Assembly (NCBI RefSeq): GCF_027923545.1
Contig: NZ_BROH01000009.1
Location: forward strand, 62,001 to 126,000
DNA length: 64,000 nucleotides
Source: Sinisalibacter aestuarii
GTDB lineage: Bacteria; Pseudomonadota; Alphaproteobacteria; Rhodobacterales; Rhodobacteraceae
Direction of reading: 5' to 3'
The translations under genes and the position numbers were made by a program. Position 1 is the stretch's first letter. Each line of letters opens with the position of its first letter. This document shows positions 9,135 to 18,760 of this stretch, piece by piece. The notes under the pieces were generated by a model. The model worked only from the letters and a program-made list of their open reading frames with translations, ran no database searches and was not told the DNA's origin.

Positions 9135-10202
9135 TTACTCCTTGTCCTTCGGGGCTACGGGCAGCGAAATGCGAAACTTGGTCTGACCGGGCACGCTGTC
9201 GACCGAGATCCAGCCGTCATGGTCAGAGATGATCTTGGAGACCAGCGCAAGGCCGAGCCCGGTGCCGTTTTCCCGGCCCGAAACGAAGGGCTCGAACACC
9301 TGGGCGGCGATCTCGGGCGGCAGGCCCGGCCCGTCATCGCTGATCTCCACCTGCAGGGGCAGGCCGGTGCCGGAGCCATCGGGGCGCCGGAGCCTCAGCG
9401 CGTGGTCATAGAACGTATGGATGCGGATCGTGCCGCCCTTGTCGCCCGCCGCCTCCGCCGCGTTCTTGAGCAGGTTGAGAAACACCTGCATGAGCTGGTC
9501 AGGATCGACATAGGTGTTGGGCAGCGAGGGGTCGTAATCCTCGACCAGCTTCATCCGGGCGGCAAAGCCCACCTCGGCCGATTTCTGCGCCCGGTCGAGC
9601 AGATCGTGGATATTGACCGATTTGCGCTCGGGCGGGCGCAGGTTGCCGAATTGCTCGACCTGTTCGAGCAGCGCCACGATGCGGCGGCTTTCCACCACGA
9701 TCAGATCGGTCAGCTCCTGATCTTCGGGGCTGAGGCTCATCGACAGAAGCTGCGCCGCGCCGGTGATGCCGGCGAGCGGGTTCTTGATCTCATGCGCCAG
9801 CATTTCGGCCATGCCGATCGCCGAGCGCGCGGCGGTTTTCACCCCGAGCGATTTGCCCAGCTTCATCGCCAGCTGGCGCGGATGCATCAGGATGAGGATC
9901 TCGCCGTCGCGCCCCGTCACCGGCGCGATCTGCACATTGCATTCCACCGGCGGCGCATGGCCCGAGCCGACATCGACATTGTTGAGAAACATCGGCCCCT
10001 GATCGCGGCGGACCCGGGCGAAGGTGCCCTCTATGTTGGCGTCGATGCTGAGCCGGTCGAGCAGCGGCTTGCCGACGAGCGATTTCACACTGGCGTTCAG
10101 AAACGCCTCGCCCGCCGAATTCACCTCGCGGATGCAATCGTCGGGGCCGATCAGCAGCGCCGGCACCGGCAATGTGCTCCAGAGCGCATCGTTCTCCATC
10201 AC
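9135..10202 (-). CDS. ntrB: Nitrogen regulation sensor histidine kinase NtrB
   Basis: Soluble kinase/phosphatase that controls NtrC phosphorylation under PII (GlnB) control. Of 355 aa, a PAS domain covers roughly residues 7-110. The HisKA box [16 protein letters not shown] carries His137. The ATPase domain ends with [18 protein letters not shown] and [12 protein letters not shown]. No membrane helix is present, as expected. The first codon can be the GTG at 10202 or the ATG at 10199; both overlap the dusB stop, so translation is probably coupled. Its order after dusB matches the nifR3-ntrB-ntrC operon described in Rhodobacter capsulatus. Confidence 0.95.
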   Translation of the reverse strand: MMENDALWSTLPVPALLIGPDDCIREVNSAGEAFLNASVKSLVGKPLLDRLSIDANIEGTFARVRRDQGPMFLNNVDVGSGHAPPVECNVQIAPVTGRDGEILILMHPRQLAMKLGKSLGVKTAARSAIGMAEMLAHEIKNPLAGITGAAQLLSMSLSPEDQELTDLIVVESRRIVALLEQVEQFGNLRPPERKSVNIHDLLDRAQKSAEVGFAARMKLVEDYDPSLPNTYVDPDQLMQVFLNLLKNAAEAAGDKGGTIRIHTFYDHALRLRRPDGSGTGLPLQVEISDDGPGLPPEIAAQVFEPFVSGRENGTGLGLALVSKIISDHDGWISVDSVPGQTKFRISLPVAPKDKE

Positions 10203-11179
10203 GCAGCCTCCCTGTGTGGGCCGAGAGCGTCGGGCAAAAGCGCCAGCACGCGGGCCGGTTCGGGGGCCGAGAGAACGCTGCGGCGCAGATCGGGCGGGGT
10301 GGCGGCCTCGTCCATATACCAGCCCAGATGCTTGCGGATCACCCGCTTGCCCAGATCGGCGCCGTAGAAATCGAGCGCCGCCTCGTAATGCCCCGCCACC
10401 ATCTCGACCAGCGCCGCGCCCTGCGGCACCTGCGGCGCCTCGGCGCCGGTGAGCGCCGCCGCGATCTCGGCCACGAGCCAGGGCCGCCCGCCGGTGGCCC
10501 GGCCCACCATCACGCCATCGGCGCCGGACTGGCCCAGCGCCGCCTCGGCATCGGCGGGCGAGGCAATGTCGCCATTGGCGATCACCGGGATCGTCACCGC
10601 CTGTTTCGTCGCCCGGATCGCCGCCCAGTCGGCCTTGCCCTTGTAGAATTGCTGCCGGGTGCGGCCATGAATGGTGACCATCTTCACCCCCGCCCCCTCG
10701 GCGCGGCGCGCCAGTTCCGGCGCGTTCAGCCGGTCGTGATCCCAGCCCAGCCGCGTCTTCAGCGTCACCGGCACCGAGACCGCGCCGACCACCGCCTCGA
10801 TCAGCGTGAGCGCATGGTCGAGATCCTTCATCAGCGCCGAACCCGAAAGCCCGCCCACCACCTTCTTGGCCGGGCAGCCCATATTGATGTCGATGATCCG
10901 CGCGCCGTTTTCTTCCACCATCCGCGCCGCCTCGCCGATCCAGTAAGGGTCGCGGCCCGCCAGTTGCACGGCAGTGCCCGAAAGCCCAAATCCAAGCTCG
11001 GCCCGTTCGCGCACACCGGGCTTGGCCTGCACCATCTCCTGGCTCGCCACCATCTCGCTCACCACCAGCCCGGCGCCGAAGCTCTGGACGAGCTGGCGAA
11101 AGGGCAGATCGGTGATCCCGGCCATCGGGGCCAGAAAAACCGGGGGATCGAGTGTGATGTCGCCAAGCCTGACGGCCAT
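10199..11179 (-). CDS. dusB: tRNA dihydrouridine synthase DusB (NifR3)
   Basis: FMN-dependent reductase that converts uridine to dihydrouridine in tRNA. I chose the ATG at 11179 (326 aa), where AAGGA precedes the codon and the protein begins [21 protein letters not shown]. The open frame extends 33 codons further upstream but those residues do not look like the family. Signature segments are [10 protein letters not shown], the catalytic [12 protein letters not shown] and [12 protein letters not shown]. The gene heads the dusB-ntrB-ntrC operon and overlaps ntrB. A candidate NtrC box is centred 101 bp upstream of the start, consistent with autoregulation of the operon. Confidence 0.93.
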   Translation of the reverse strand: MAVRLGDITLDPPVFLAPMAGITDLPFRQLVQSFGAGLVVSEMVASQEMVQAKPGVRERAELGFGLSGTAVQLAGRDPYWIGEAARMVEENGARIIDINMGCPAKKVVGGLSGSALMKDLDHALTLIEAVVGAVSVPVTLKTRLGWDHDRLNAPELARRAEGAGVKMVTIHGRTRQQFYKGKADWAAIRATKQAVTIPVIANGDIASPADAEAALGQSGADGVMVGRATGGRPWLVAEIAAALTGAEAPQVPQGAALVEMVAGHYEAALDFYGADLGKRVIRKHLGWYMDEAATPPDLRRSVLSAPEPARVLALLPDALGPHREAA

Positions 11180-11271
11180 ATGCCTAATCCTTGAGCAGAT
11201 GCCTGAGATATAGATGCGGCGCGCCGGAGCTGCAAAAATCCGCGCCACTTGCATGCGCGAAATTTCACCAT

Positions 11272-11288
11272 TGCACAATATTTAATCA
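11272..11288. promoter_or_regulatory. Candidate NtrC box upstream of dusB-ntrBC
   Basis: The 17-mer TGCACAATATTTAATCA matches the amtB-upstream 17-mer (13545-13561) at 13 of 17 positions and shares TGCACAA with the glnB box. Its centre lies 101 bp from the dusB ATG and 69 bp from the divergent ispDF ATG. Rhodobacter NtrC is described as binding TGC-N11-GCA-type dyads far upstream of sigma70 promoters; here the last triplet is TCA. No footprint data are available, so this is a pattern match only. Confidence 0.4.
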
Positions 11289-11348
11289 GTTGACCCCACG
11301 GCCAGCAGGCCCATTGTTCTTGAAATCGGCAACGCATAAACAAAGCGC

Positions 11349-12491
11349 ATGGAAATCGCATGCATCATCGTCGCCGCCGGACGCGGCACACGGGCGGGTG
11401 GAGATGTGCCGAAGCAATGGCGCCACCTCCATGGCCGCCGCGTCGCCGACTGGACGGTCGCGGCCTTCCGCGAGCATGGCCGGATCGACCGGGTGGTGCT
11501 GGTGCTGCATCCCGACGATCTCGGCCAGGCGCGCGGCTTTCGCGATGTGCTGATCGCCGCCGGCGGGGCCACGCGCGATGCCAGCGTGCTGGCCGGGCTG
11601 GAGGCGCTGGCGGGCGATCCGCCCGATCTCGTCCTGATTCACGATGTCGCCCGCCCGCTCGTCGGCCCGGCGGTGATCGACCGGGTGATCGACGCGCTGG
11701 AGCACAGCGCCGGCGCGGCCCCGGCCCTGGCGGTCACCGATGCCCTCTGGATGGGCGATGGCGGGCGTGTCGCCGGCACGCAGGACCGCACCGGCCTCTA
11801 CCGCGCCCAGACGCCGCAGGGCTTTCGCTACGGCGCGATCCTTGCCGCCCACCGCACCCATCCCGGCGGTGCTGCGGATGACGTGGAGGTCGCGCGCCAT
11901 GCGGGGCTTGACGTGGCCATCGTCGAAGGCGACGAGGCCAATATGAAAATCACCGGCCCCGCCGATTTCGCGCGGGCCGAGAAACTTATGCAAAACGCGA
12001 TGGGAGACGCCATGGATATCCGGGTCGGCCAAGGCTATGACGTTCACGCTTTCGAGCCGGGCGAGGCTTGCATCATCTGCGGCGTGCCGGTGCCGCATGA
12101 CAAGAAACTCAAGGGCCATTCCGACGCCGATGTCGGCATGCACGCGCTGACCGATGCGATCTACGGCGCGCTGGCCGAGGGCGATATCGGCCAGCATTTT
12201 CCGCCCTCCGATCCGCAATGGAAGGGCGCGGCCTCGGATATCTTCCTGGCCCATGCCATCGAACTGGCCCGCTCGAAGGGTTTTGAGCTGGCCAATTGCG
12301 ATGTGACACTGATCTGCGAACGGCCCAAGATCGGCCCCCATGCGGGCGCGATGCGGGCGGAACTGGCGCGGATCATGGCGGTGGATGCCGAGCGCGTCTC
12401 GGTCAAGGCGACCACATCGGAACGGCTCGGCTTCACCGGCCGCGAAGAGGGGATTGCGTCGATGGCCGTCGCAACGCTGGTGAAAGCATGA
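11349..12491 (+). CDS. ispDF: Bifunctional IspD/IspF isoprenoid enzyme
   Basis: Fusion of two non-consecutive MEP-pathway enzymes: CDP-ME synthase (IspD) and MECDP synthase (IspF). Residues 1 to about 220 are IspD, with the CTP-binding opening [13 protein letters not shown] and the segment [12 protein letters not shown]. From about 222 the IspF domain opens with [14 protein letters not shown], whose Asp and His bind the metal, followed by [19 protein letters not shown] and [12 protein letters not shown]. Total length is 380 aa. The fusion is common in alphaproteobacteria. It diverges from dusB and ends in an ATGA overlap with pgpA, so ispDF-pgpA-cinA forms a tight operon. Confidence 0.96.
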   Translation: MEIACIIVAAGRGTRAGGDVPKQWRHLHGRRVADWTVAAFREHGRIDRVVLVLHPDDLGQARGFRDVLIAAGGATRDASVLAGLEALAGDPPDLVLIHDVARPLVGPAVIDRVIDALEHSAGAAPALAVTDALWMGDGGRVAGTQDRTGLYRAQTPQGFRYGAILAAHRTHPGGAADDVEVARHAGLDVAIVEGDEANMKITGPADFARAEKLMQNAMGDAMDIRVGQGYDVHAFEPGEACIICGVPVPHDKKLKGHSDADVGMHALTDAIYGALAEGDIGQHFPPSDPQWKGAASDIFLAHAIELARSKGFELANCDVTLICERPKIGPHAGAMRAELARIMAVDAERVSVKATTSERLGFTGREEGIASMAVATLVKA

Positions 12492-12976
12492 ACAAGCTCA
12501 TTGCCACCTTCTTCGGCGCGGGGCTGTTGAAGCCCGCCCCCGGCACCTGGGGCTCGCTCGCCGCCCTGCCCTTCGTCTGGCTGCTGCATGTGCTTGGCGG
12601 GCCCTGGCTGTTTGGCGTGGCCATCGTCGCGGTGTTCCTTATCGGCTGGTGGGCCACCAGGGGCTATACCGCGATGACCGGGGTCGAAGACCCCTCCGAA
12701 GTGGTGATCGACGAGGTGGTGGGGATGTGGATCGCCATGCTGCCCGTCTCGATCGGCGCGGCGGCGGCCGGCGCGGGCATCTTCGCGCTCTATCCCGGCT
12801 GGATCGCCGCCTTCTTCCTGTTTCGCTTCTTCGACATCGTGAAGATGGGGCCGGTCCGCTGGGCCGATGACCGGGGCGACGCAATGGGCGTGATGCTCGA
12901 CGATGTCTTCGCCGGGATCTTCGCCGCGATCGTCGTGATCGCGCTCGCCGGGTTTTCGCATCTGGTGCTGATGTAA
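12488..12976 (+). CDS. pgpA: Phosphatidylglycerophosphatase A
   Basis: Integral membrane phosphatase that makes phosphatidylglycerol from phosphatidylglycerophosphate. It is 162 aa, starting at the ATG that overlaps the ispDF stop. The N-terminus reads [16 protein letters not shown], the classic PgpA opening. The conserved acidic segment [20 protein letters not shown] and the end [15 protein letters not shown] with [13 protein letters not shown] are all present. Three or four hydrophobic helices alternate with them. The open frame continues upstream inside ispDF, but only this start gives a family-like N-terminus. The TAATG junction couples it to the next gene. Confidence 0.95.
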   Translation: MNKLIATFFGAGLLKPAPGTWGSLAALPFVWLLHVLGGPWLFGVAIVAVFLIGWWATRGYTAMTGVEDPSEVVIDEVVGMWIAMLPVSIGAAAAGAGIFALYPGWIAAFFLFRFFDIVKMGPVRWADDRGDAMGVMLDDVFAGIFAAIVVIALAGFSHLVLM

Positions 12977-13449
12977 TGACCACGCCGGCGGAGATACTCC
13001 GGCTCTGCCGCGTCAAAGGACTGACCGTCGCCAGCGCCGAAAGCTGCACCGGCGGCATGGTCGGCGCGGCGCTGACGGATGTGGCGGGCTCGTCCGATGT
13101 GTATGAACGCGGGGTCATCACCTATTCCAACGCCGCCAAGATGGCGCTGCTTGGCGTGAAAGCCGAGACGCTGGAAGCGGTCGGCGCGGTCTCGGAAGAG
13201 GTGGCGCGCGAGATGGCGGAAGGGCTGCTGGCCGCCGCGCCGGTGGATATCGCCGTTTCCGTCACCGGCATTGCCGGGCCGGGCGGCTCGGAGCACAAGC
13301 CCGAAGGCCGGGTCTGCTTCGGTCTCGCCACGAAAGCGGGCTGCACGGTGCGGACGGTGGAGTTCGGCGCATTGGGCCGGGCCAATGTGCGCGCCGCCGC
13401 CCGCGACCATGCGCTTGAGCTGATCGCCATCGCCGCGCGCGAGGCCTGA
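12976..13449 (+). CDS. CinA-type nicotinamide-nucleotide amidohydrolase
   Basis: Stand-alone C-terminal CinA domain (PncC-like), which hydrolyses nicotinamide mononucleotide to the acid form in pyridine-nucleotide salvage. The 157-aa protein shows TVASAESCTGGMVGAALTDVAGSS with the catalytic Ser, VITYSNAAKMALLGV, and SVTGIAGPGGSEHKPEGRVCFGLA, all diagnostic. The N-terminal competence domain of full-length CinA is absent, which is normal for this subfamily. The ATG overlaps the pgpA TAA (TAATG). It is the last gene of the ispDF operon; 211 bp follow before amtB, with no clear terminator seen. Confidence 0.92.
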   Translation: MTTPAEILRLCRVKGLTVASAESCTGGMVGAALTDVAGSSDVYERGVITYSNAAKMALLGVKAETLEAVGAVSEEVAREMAEGLLAAAPVDIAVSVTGIAGPGGSEHKPEGRVCFGLATKAGCTVRTVEFGALGRANVRAAARDHALELIAIAAREA

Positions 13450-13544
13450 GGGCCGCTTGCCCCCTCTCACGGCGCCGCCCGCGGCCATGCGCCGGAGCAA
13501 CGGTTTCATTTCCGCCGCCTCCGGGGGCAATCCGGCGCCATATT

Positions 13545-13561
13545 TGCTCAATTATTGATCA
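13545..13561. promoter_or_regulatory. Candidate NtrC box upstream of amtB
   Basis: The 17-mer TGCTCAATTATTGATCA contains the perfect inner dyad TCAAT-T-ATTGA. It matches the dusB-upstream box at 13 of 17 positions and the glnB box at 11. Its centre is 109 bp upstream of the amtB ATG, a distance close to those in the other two cases. It sits in an AT-rich island within the 211-bp gap between cinA and amtB. Otherwise I see nothing distinctive in that gap. Confidence 0.4.
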
Positions 13562-13661
13562 TTTCTGAATCTGCGCGCTTTTTCATCATGCCGCGCGGGA
13601 AATGACGTTTGCCCACACGCCGACCCGGTCCATGAGACCCCAACCAAACAAGGAGGGGACA

Positions 13662-14840
13662 ATGAACGGGGCTGATACCGCCTGGATCATCGTGGCAACC
13701 GCGCTCGTGCTGTTCATGAGCCTGCCGGGGCTCGCGCTTTTCTACGGAGGGCTGGTGCGGGCGCGCAACGTGCTCTCGGTTTTCATGCATGTCTACGCCA
13801 TCGCCGCGCTGATGAGCGTGCTCTGGCTGGTCGTCGGCTATTCCATCGCCTTTGGCGAGGGCAATGCTGTCTGGGGCGGGCTGAGCAAGATGTTCCTCGG
13901 CGGCATCGGGGCCGACACTCTCTCGGGCACGATCCCCGAAGTGCTGTTCTTCGCCTTCCAGATGACCTTCGCCATCATCACCCCGGCGCTCATTGTCGGC
14001 GCCTATGTCGAACGGGTGGGCTTCGGCTTCGTGCTGACCTTCTCGGCGCTCTGGATGCTGCTCGTCTATGCCCCCGTCACCCACTGGATCTGGGGCGGCG
14101 GCTTTCTCGCCGATGGCGGCATCTTCGGCGCGACCGGGGTGAAGGATTTCGCCGGCGGCATCGTCGTGCATGAAACCGCCGGGATCGCGGCGATCCTGAT
14201 CGCCGTCTTTCTCGGCCCGCGCCGTCACCGCACCACCCCGCCGCATTCGCCCGGCTATGTGATGATCGGCGCGTCGATGCTCTGGGTCGGCTGGTTCGGC
14301 TTCAACGGCGGCTCGCAGCTTGCCGCCGATGGCGGCGCGGCAATGGCGCTGACCGTCACCCATATCTCCGCCGCCACCGCCTCGCTGAGCTGGGCGCTGT
14401 GGGAACGGATCAAGTTCGGCCGCGCCTCACTCGTCGGCATCGTCACCGGCACCATTGCCGGGCTGGCCTCGATCACCCCCGCCTCGGGCTTTGTCGGCCC
14501 GGTCGAGGCGCTGATCATCGGCGCGGTGGCGGGCGTGCTCTGCCAGGAGGCGGTGAACCTCGTGCGCAACCGGCTGCATATCGACGACACGCTCGACGTG
14601 TTTGCCGTGCATGGCGTCGGCGGCATCTTCGGCACGATCATGATCGCGGTGTTCGGCGCGGGAAGCTGGGCGGCCCAGCTTGGCAGCCTCACCATCGTCG
14701 GGGCCTTTACCGTGGCCGCCACGGTGGCGCTCGTGAAGCTCACCGCGTTTGTCACGCGCCTGCGGGTCGACGCCGAAACCGAAACCAACGGGCTCGATCT
14801 CTCGGTCCATGGCGAGCGCGCCTACGAGATGAATTCCTAG
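13662..14840 (+). CDS. amtB: Ammonium transporter AmtB
   Basis: Inner-membrane channel for ammonium uptake, gated in many bacteria by a PII protein. I start it at the ATG at 13662 (392 aa), which follows a strong AAGGAGG site; the frame extends upstream without one. About eleven hydrophobic helices can be traced. Family marks include FYGGLVRARNVLSVFMH, and the pore histidine pair in GIVVHETAGIAAI and FAVHGVGGIFGT. No separate glnK is adjacent; the PII gene in this window is glnB at 20.9 kb. The TAG stop overlaps the stop of the convergent phosphoesterase gene in a palindromic CTAG. Confidence 0.95.
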   Translation: MNGADTAWIIVATALVLFMSLPGLALFYGGLVRARNVLSVFMHVYAIAALMSVLWLVVGYSIAFGEGNAVWGGLSKMFLGGIGADTLSGTIPEVLFFAFQMTFAIITPALIVGAYVERVGFGFVLTFSALWMLLVYAPVTHWIWGGGFLADGGIFGATGVKDFAGGIVVHETAGIAAILIAVFLGPRRHRTTPPHSPGYVMIGASMLWVGWFGFNGGSQLAADGGAAMALTVTHISAATASLSWALWERIKFGRASLVGIVTGTIAGLASITPASGFVGPVEALIIGAVAGVLCQEAVNLVRNRLHIDDTLDVFAVHGVGGIFGTIMIAVFGAGSWAAQLGSLTIVGAFTVAATVALVKLTAFVTRLRVDAETETNGLDLSVHGERAYEMNS

Positions 14841-15649
14841 GGCCGGCGGGGCGTTTTCATCTCGTCGGGCAGGATGTCTTCCGTCGGCCAGTGCCCGGTC
14901 ATCAAGGCGAGGTCGAAGCCCTGGGTCAGCCCGGACGAGACCATCGCCGCGAAGGCCGGGGCCGGGTCGTAATCGAGCCGCAGGATGCGCGCGCCATCGG
15001 CATCGAGCCGGGCATAGCGCCCGCCGCGCCGCCCATCGTCGGGCGGGATGCCGATGGACCCGGCATTGAGCCAGGTCACCCCGCGAATGACGCGCTGGAA
15101 GGCAATGCCGCAATGGCCGGCAATGACCCCGTCGAGCGGCCCCGCCGCCGCTTCGATGGCGTTGATTTCCTGCTCGAACAACACTTCCGGCGAGCCGGGC
15201 CAGATATACCGCGCGATCCGGGTGAAGCCGCCATGCACCACCGCCCAGCGCCGCCCCTCATGGGCGAAGACGAGCGCATCGGGCAGGCCCTCCATCCAGT
15301 CGCGCGCGGCGGCGTCGGTGTGACGGTCGGCAAAGCGCCAGCCCGCGACCGCCCGGCGCATCGAGAGCGAACCGGGCGCGAAGCCCGCGCCGCTTTCGCC
15401 GGCGCAGGCGGCAAGCTGGCGCTCGATATTCCCGGCCACGACATGATGGCGATAAGCCCGCGTGGCGGCGATGCATTCGGCGGGCTGGGCGCAGGTGCCG
15501 GCGATATCGCCGGTGCAGATCACGTTGCCCGCCGGCACGCCCGCGCGCGACACGTCGCGCAACAGCGCGCCCAGCGCGGCAAGGTTGCCGACCGCCCCGC
15601 CATAGGCGATCACCGGGCCGGTGAGCGTACCGAGCGACGCGATCTTCAT
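14837..15649 (-). CDS. Metallophosphoesterase family protein
   Basis: Predicted calcineurin-fold phosphoesterase of 270 aa, substrate unknown. The ATG at 15649 follows AGGGAGAGGG; an upstream ATG at 15712 would run into the corC promoter region. Motifs visible are CTGDIAG (GD metal site), VVAGNIE (the GNHE-type site with Ile for His), WAVVHGGFT and GVIAGHCG (the GHxH-type site with Gly last). The usual N-terminal D-x-H is not obvious: the protein begins KIASLGTLTGPVIAYGG. This matches a subfamily I recall with a similar start, so activity may still be retained. It is convergent with amtB and divergent from the CorC gene. Confidence 0.8.
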   Translation of the reverse strand: MKIASLGTLTGPVIAYGGAVGNLAALGALLRDVSRAGVPAGNVICTGDIAGTCAQPAECIAATRAYRHHVVAGNIERQLAACAGESGAGFAPGSLSMRRAVAGWRFADRHTDAAARDWMEGLPDALVFAHEGRRWAVVHGGFTRIARYIWPGSPEVLFEQEINAIEAAAGPLDGVIAGHCGIAFQRVIRGVTWLNAGSIGIPPDDGRRGGRYARLDADGARILRLDYDPAPAFAAMVSSGLTQGFDLALMTGHWPTEDILPDEMKTPRRP

Positions 15650-15717
15650 GCCCTCTCCCTTGAAACGCGGGTAAACCACCGCCATAGAAGTGCGAAACCA
15701 CGCGAAAGACAACGCCC

Positions 15718-17040
15718 ATGACCCCCGCCGAGACCGGCCCCCTCCTCGACACCGCCTTCTGGCTCACCGCCGGCGCAATCGCGCTGCTGCTGGTGCTGTC
15801 GGCCTTCTTCTCCGGCTCCGAGACCGCGCTTACCGCCGCCTCGCGCGGCAAGCTGCGCGCGCGCGCCGACAAGGGCGAGAAGGGCGCCGGCCGGGCGCTG
15901 GCGATCACCGACGACAATGAGCGGCTGATCGGCTCGGTGCTGCTCGGCAACAACCTCGTCAACATCCTCGCCACCTCGCTGGCCACGGCGCTGTTTACCC
16001 GGCTGTTCGGCGCCGAGGGCGTGGCGCTGGCCACGCTGGTGATGACGCTGCTGGTGCTGATCTTCGCCGAGGTGCTGCCCAAGACCTATGCCATCACCCG
16101 GCCCGAAGCGGCGGCGGGGCTGGTCTCCGGCCCGATCCGGATCGTGATCCTCGTCTTCGCCCCCATCGTCTCGGCGGTGCGCGCCTTCACCCGGGGGCTG
16201 CTGAAGCTGCTCGGGGTCGAGACCGACCCGAACGCCCAGCTTCTCGCCGTGCGCGAAGAGATCGTCGGCGCCATCACGCTCGGCCACAGCGAAGGCGCGG
16301 TGGAGAAGGAAGACCGCGACAGGATTCTCGGCGCGCTCGATCTGGGCGACCGCACGGTGGACGAGATCATGCTCCACCGCAGCCAGATCGAGATGATCGA
16401 CGCCGAAAGCCCGGCCATCGAGGTGCTGCAACAGGCGCTGGCCTCGCCCCACACCCGCCTGCCCGTCTACCGTGGCGAGCCGGAAAACATCGTCGGCGTG
16501 ATCCACGCCAAGGATATCAGCCGCGCGATGTACGCCGCCGGCGAAGCCGCTGGCGAAGCCGGGCTGACCAGGGCGCTGGCCGAGTTCGACATCATGCAGG
16601 TGGCGATGGAGCCCTATTTCGTGCCCGAAACCACCACGCTCGACGACCAGATGCGCAACTTCCTCAAGCGCCACACCCATTTCGCGCTGGTGGTGGACGA
16701 ATACGGCACCCTGCAGGGCCTGCTCACGCTGGAAGACATCCTCGAAGAGATCGTCGGCGAGATCACCGACGAGTTCGACATGTCGGGCGACGAGAACGGC
16801 ATGACCCGCCTCAATGACGGCAGCCTGATGGTCGAGGGCGCGATGACGATCCGCGACCTCAACCGCGCGATGGAATGGAACCTGCCCGACGAAGAGGCCA
16901 ACACCATCGCCGGGCTGGTGATCCACGAGGCGCAGATGATCCCGAACGAAGGCCAGGTCTTCTCCTTCCATGGCTGCCGCTTCGAGGTGATGAAGCGCGA
17001 GCAGAACCGGATCGCCCAGCTGCGCATCCGCCCGCTCTGA
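15718..17040 (+). CDS. Hemolysin/CorC (CNNM) family protein with CBS pair
   Basis: Membrane protein of the DUF21-CBS-CorC_HlyC architecture, linked to Mg2+/Co2+ homeostasis. Of 440 aa, residues 1 to about 190 form the DUF21 transmembrane part, including AFFSGSETALTAASRGKLRA and LLGNNLVNILATSLATAL. A pair of CBS domains lies around 205-330, with VDEIMLHRSQIEMI and HFALVVDEYGTLQGLLTLEDILEEIVGEI. The C-terminal CorC domain ends IAQLRIRP. It starts 68 bp from the divergent phosphoesterase start. The next gene begins 3 bp after its stop and probably shares the transcript. Transport itself is not proven for the family at large. Confidence 0.9.
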   Translation: MTPAETGPLLDTAFWLTAGAIALLLVLSAFFSGSETALTAASRGKLRARADKGEKGAGRALAITDDNERLIGSVLLGNNLVNILATSLATALFTRLFGAEGVALATLVMTLLVLIFAEVLPKTYAITRPEAAAGLVSGPIRIVILVFAPIVSAVRAFTRGLLKLLGVETDPNAQLLAVREEIVGAITLGHSEGAVEKEDRDRILGALDLGDRTVDEIMLHRSQIEMIDAESPAIEVLQQALASPHTRLPVYRGEPENIVGVIHAKDISRAMYAAGEAAGEAGLTRALAEFDIMQVAMEPYFVPETTTLDDQMRNFLKRHTHFALVVDEYGTLQGLLTLEDILEEIVGEITDEFDMSGDENGMTRLNDGSLMVEGAMTIRDLNRAMEWNLPDEEANTIAGLVIHEAQMIPNEGQVFSFHGCRFEVMKREQNRIAQLRIRPL

Positions 17041-17043
17041 GCG

Positions 17044-18075
17044 ATGGCGGAGCTGATCACCTTCCGCGCCGGGAAGGCGGGCCGGATCACGCTGACCCGC
17101 CCGCAGGCGCTGAACGCGCTTTCCTACGAGATGTGCCGCGAGGTGGCCCGGGCGCTGGACGAGTGGCGCGACGATCCCGAAATCGCACTGGTGGTGATCG
17201 ACGCCACGGGCGACCGCGCCTTTTGCGCCGGCGGCGATATCCAGGAAATGTATGAGACCGGCAGGCAAGGCGATTTCGACTATGGCCGCCGGTTCTGGGC
17301 CGACGAATACCGGATGAACGCCGCCATCGCCGAATATCCCAAACCGGTGGTGACGCTCCTGCACGGCTACACGATGGGCGGCGGCGTCGGGCTCGGCTGC
17401 CATGCCAGCCACCGTATCGTTTGCGAAACCAGCCAGATCGCCATGCCGGAAGTGGCCATCGGCCTGGTGCCGGATGTGGGCGGCACCCACCTGCTGGCCC
17501 GTGCGCCGGGGCGGATCGGCGAATATCTCGCTTCGACGGCGGCGCGGATGGGGCCGGGCGACGCGATCCATGCCGGCTTTGCCGACCTCTACGTGCCGCG
17601 CGAATTCTGGCTCGACCTCACCCTGCGGCTCGAAAGCACCGGCGATCTGTCGATCCTCGACGCGATGGCCGAGGCCCCGCCCCCCGGCCCGGTCGCGGCG
17701 GCGCAGGGCGAGATCGACCACCTTTTCGCCGGCTCGCCCGGCGAGATCGCCACCGCCCTCGCCGCCGATGGCAGCGACTTCGCCCAGGCCGCATTCGCCG
17801 CCCTGCGCCGCGCCTCGCCACTGGCGGTGGCCTGCGGGCTGGCCAATATCCGCGCCCGGCGCACGGATGGCGGCGGCATCCGCCCGGCCCTGCGCGCCGA
17901 ATACCGCTTCACCTTCCGCGCCTCGGAAAAAAGCGACTTCCTCGAAGGCATCCGCGCAGCGATCATCGACAAGGACAAGGCCCCGCGCTGGCAACATGCG
18001 GGGCTGGACGAGGTGACCGGGGCCGAGGTGGCGGCGATGCTGGCCGATCTCGGCCCGGACGAGCTGCGGTTCTGA
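17044..18075 (+). CDS. Enoyl-CoA hydratase / 3-hydroxyisobutyryl-CoA hydrolase family protein
   Basis: Crotonase-fold enzyme of 343 aa, most like 3-hydroxyisobutyryl-CoA hydrolases of valine degradation, which are longer than simple enoyl-CoA hydratases. The oxyanion-hole segments are ATGDRAFCAGGDIQEMYETG and VTLLHGYTMGGGVGLGCHA. The acidic pair region PEVAIGLVPDVGGTHLLARAPG fits the hydrolase group. The C-terminal extension with EYRFTFRASEKSDFLEGIRA is typical of the hydrolase. It follows the CorC gene by 3 bp. No other valine-degradation gene is nearby, so the exact substrate is inferred from sequence pattern alone. Confidence 0.85.
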   Translation: MAELITFRAGKAGRITLTRPQALNALSYEMCREVARALDEWRDDPEIALVVIDATGDRAFCAGGDIQEMYETGRQGDFDYGRRFWADEYRMNAAIAEYPKPVVTLLHGYTMGGGVGLGCHASHRIVCETSQIAMPEVAIGLVPDVGGTHLLARAPGRIGEYLASTAARMGPGDAIHAGFADLYVPREFWLDLTLRLESTGDLSILDAMAEAPPPGPVAAAQGEIDHLFAGSPGEIATALAADGSDFAQAAFAALRRASPLAVACGLANIRARRTDGGGIRPALRAEYRFTFRASEKSDFLEGIRAAIIDKDKAPRWQHAGLDEVTGAEVAAMLADLGPDELRF

Positions 18076-18187
18076 GGGGGGCCGGGCGCGGTGCTGGACC
18101 ACCGAAGCACAGGACCTCGCCGCGCTGGAACCCGCCGCCCGCGCCACGCTGGAGCGGCTCAGCCCGGCCGAGCTGCCGCAGGGCGCG

Positions 18188-18748
18188 GTGCTGTTTCGCC
18201 CCGGCGAGGCGGTGAAGGGCTATGTGATCGTGCTCTCGGGCCATGTCGGCGTGCACCTGCTCGGCCCCAGCGGGCGCGACATCCTGCTCTACGAGGTGGC
18301 GCCGGGGCAAAGCTGCATCCAGTCCACCCTCGGCCTGCTGGGCGGCGAGGCCTATTCCGCCGAAGCCACCACCAGCCAGCCCACCCGGCTGGTGCTGCTG
18401 CCGAAACCGGTCTTTCTCGAACTCGTCGACAGCTCGGCCGCCTTCCGCAAGGTCGTCTTCGCCGCCTTCGCCGAGCGGATGCAGGCGATGATGCAGCTGA
18501 TCGAAACCATGAGCTTCATGCGGGTCGAGGCGCGGCTGGCCACGCTGGTGCTGGAGCGCGCCGATGCCGATGGCACGCTGGCGATCACCCAGGCCGAAGT
18601 GGCCCGCGCCATCGGCACCGCCCGCGAAGTGGTGAGCCGCCGGCTCGACAAGCTCGCGCGCGCCGGGGTGATCGGGGCGGAACGCGGTCTGATCCGGGTG
18701 CTCGACCGCGCCGCGCTGGAAGCGCTGGCGACAAGCGCCGCCATGTGA
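18188..18748 (+). CDS. Crp/Fnr family transcriptional regulator (5' end uncertain)
   Basis: One-component regulator with an effector domain and a winged HTH. From the GTG at 18188 it gives 186 aa. The cNMP-type barrel is visible from FRPGEAVKGYVIVLSGHVGV to LVLLPKPVFLEL. The HTH reads ITQAEVARAIGTAREVVSRRL. There are no four N-terminal cysteines, so an FNR iron-sulfur cluster is not expected. The same frame is open upstream to about 18017 and encodes plausible family sequence (DLAALEPAARATLERL), yet contains no ATG, GTG or TTG before 18188. A frameshift, a sequencing error or a rare start near 18090-18110 may be involved. A palindromic operator overlaps its stop. Confidence 0.8.
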   Translation: MLFRPGEAVKGYVIVLSGHVGVHLLGPSGRDILLYEVAPGQSCIQSTLGLLGGEAYSAEATTSQPTRLVLLPKPVFLELVDSSAAFRKVVFAAFAERMQAMMQLIETMSFMRVEARLATLVLERADADGTLAITQAEVARAIGTAREVVSRRLDKLARAGVIGAERGLIRVLDRAALEALATSAAM

Positions 18749-18760
18749 CCAGATCACATG
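18742..18760. promoter_or_regulatory. Crp/Fnr-type operator
   Basis: CATGTGA-N5-TCACATG, a perfect 7-bp inverted repeat, overlaps the stop codon of the Crp/Fnr gene. A possible -10, TAGAAA at 18781-18786, would put a start near 18792 and the operator centre about -41, the class II activator position. The likely target is the small membrane protein gene at 18823. The regulator encoded next door is the obvious candidate ligand. Confidence 0.6.
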
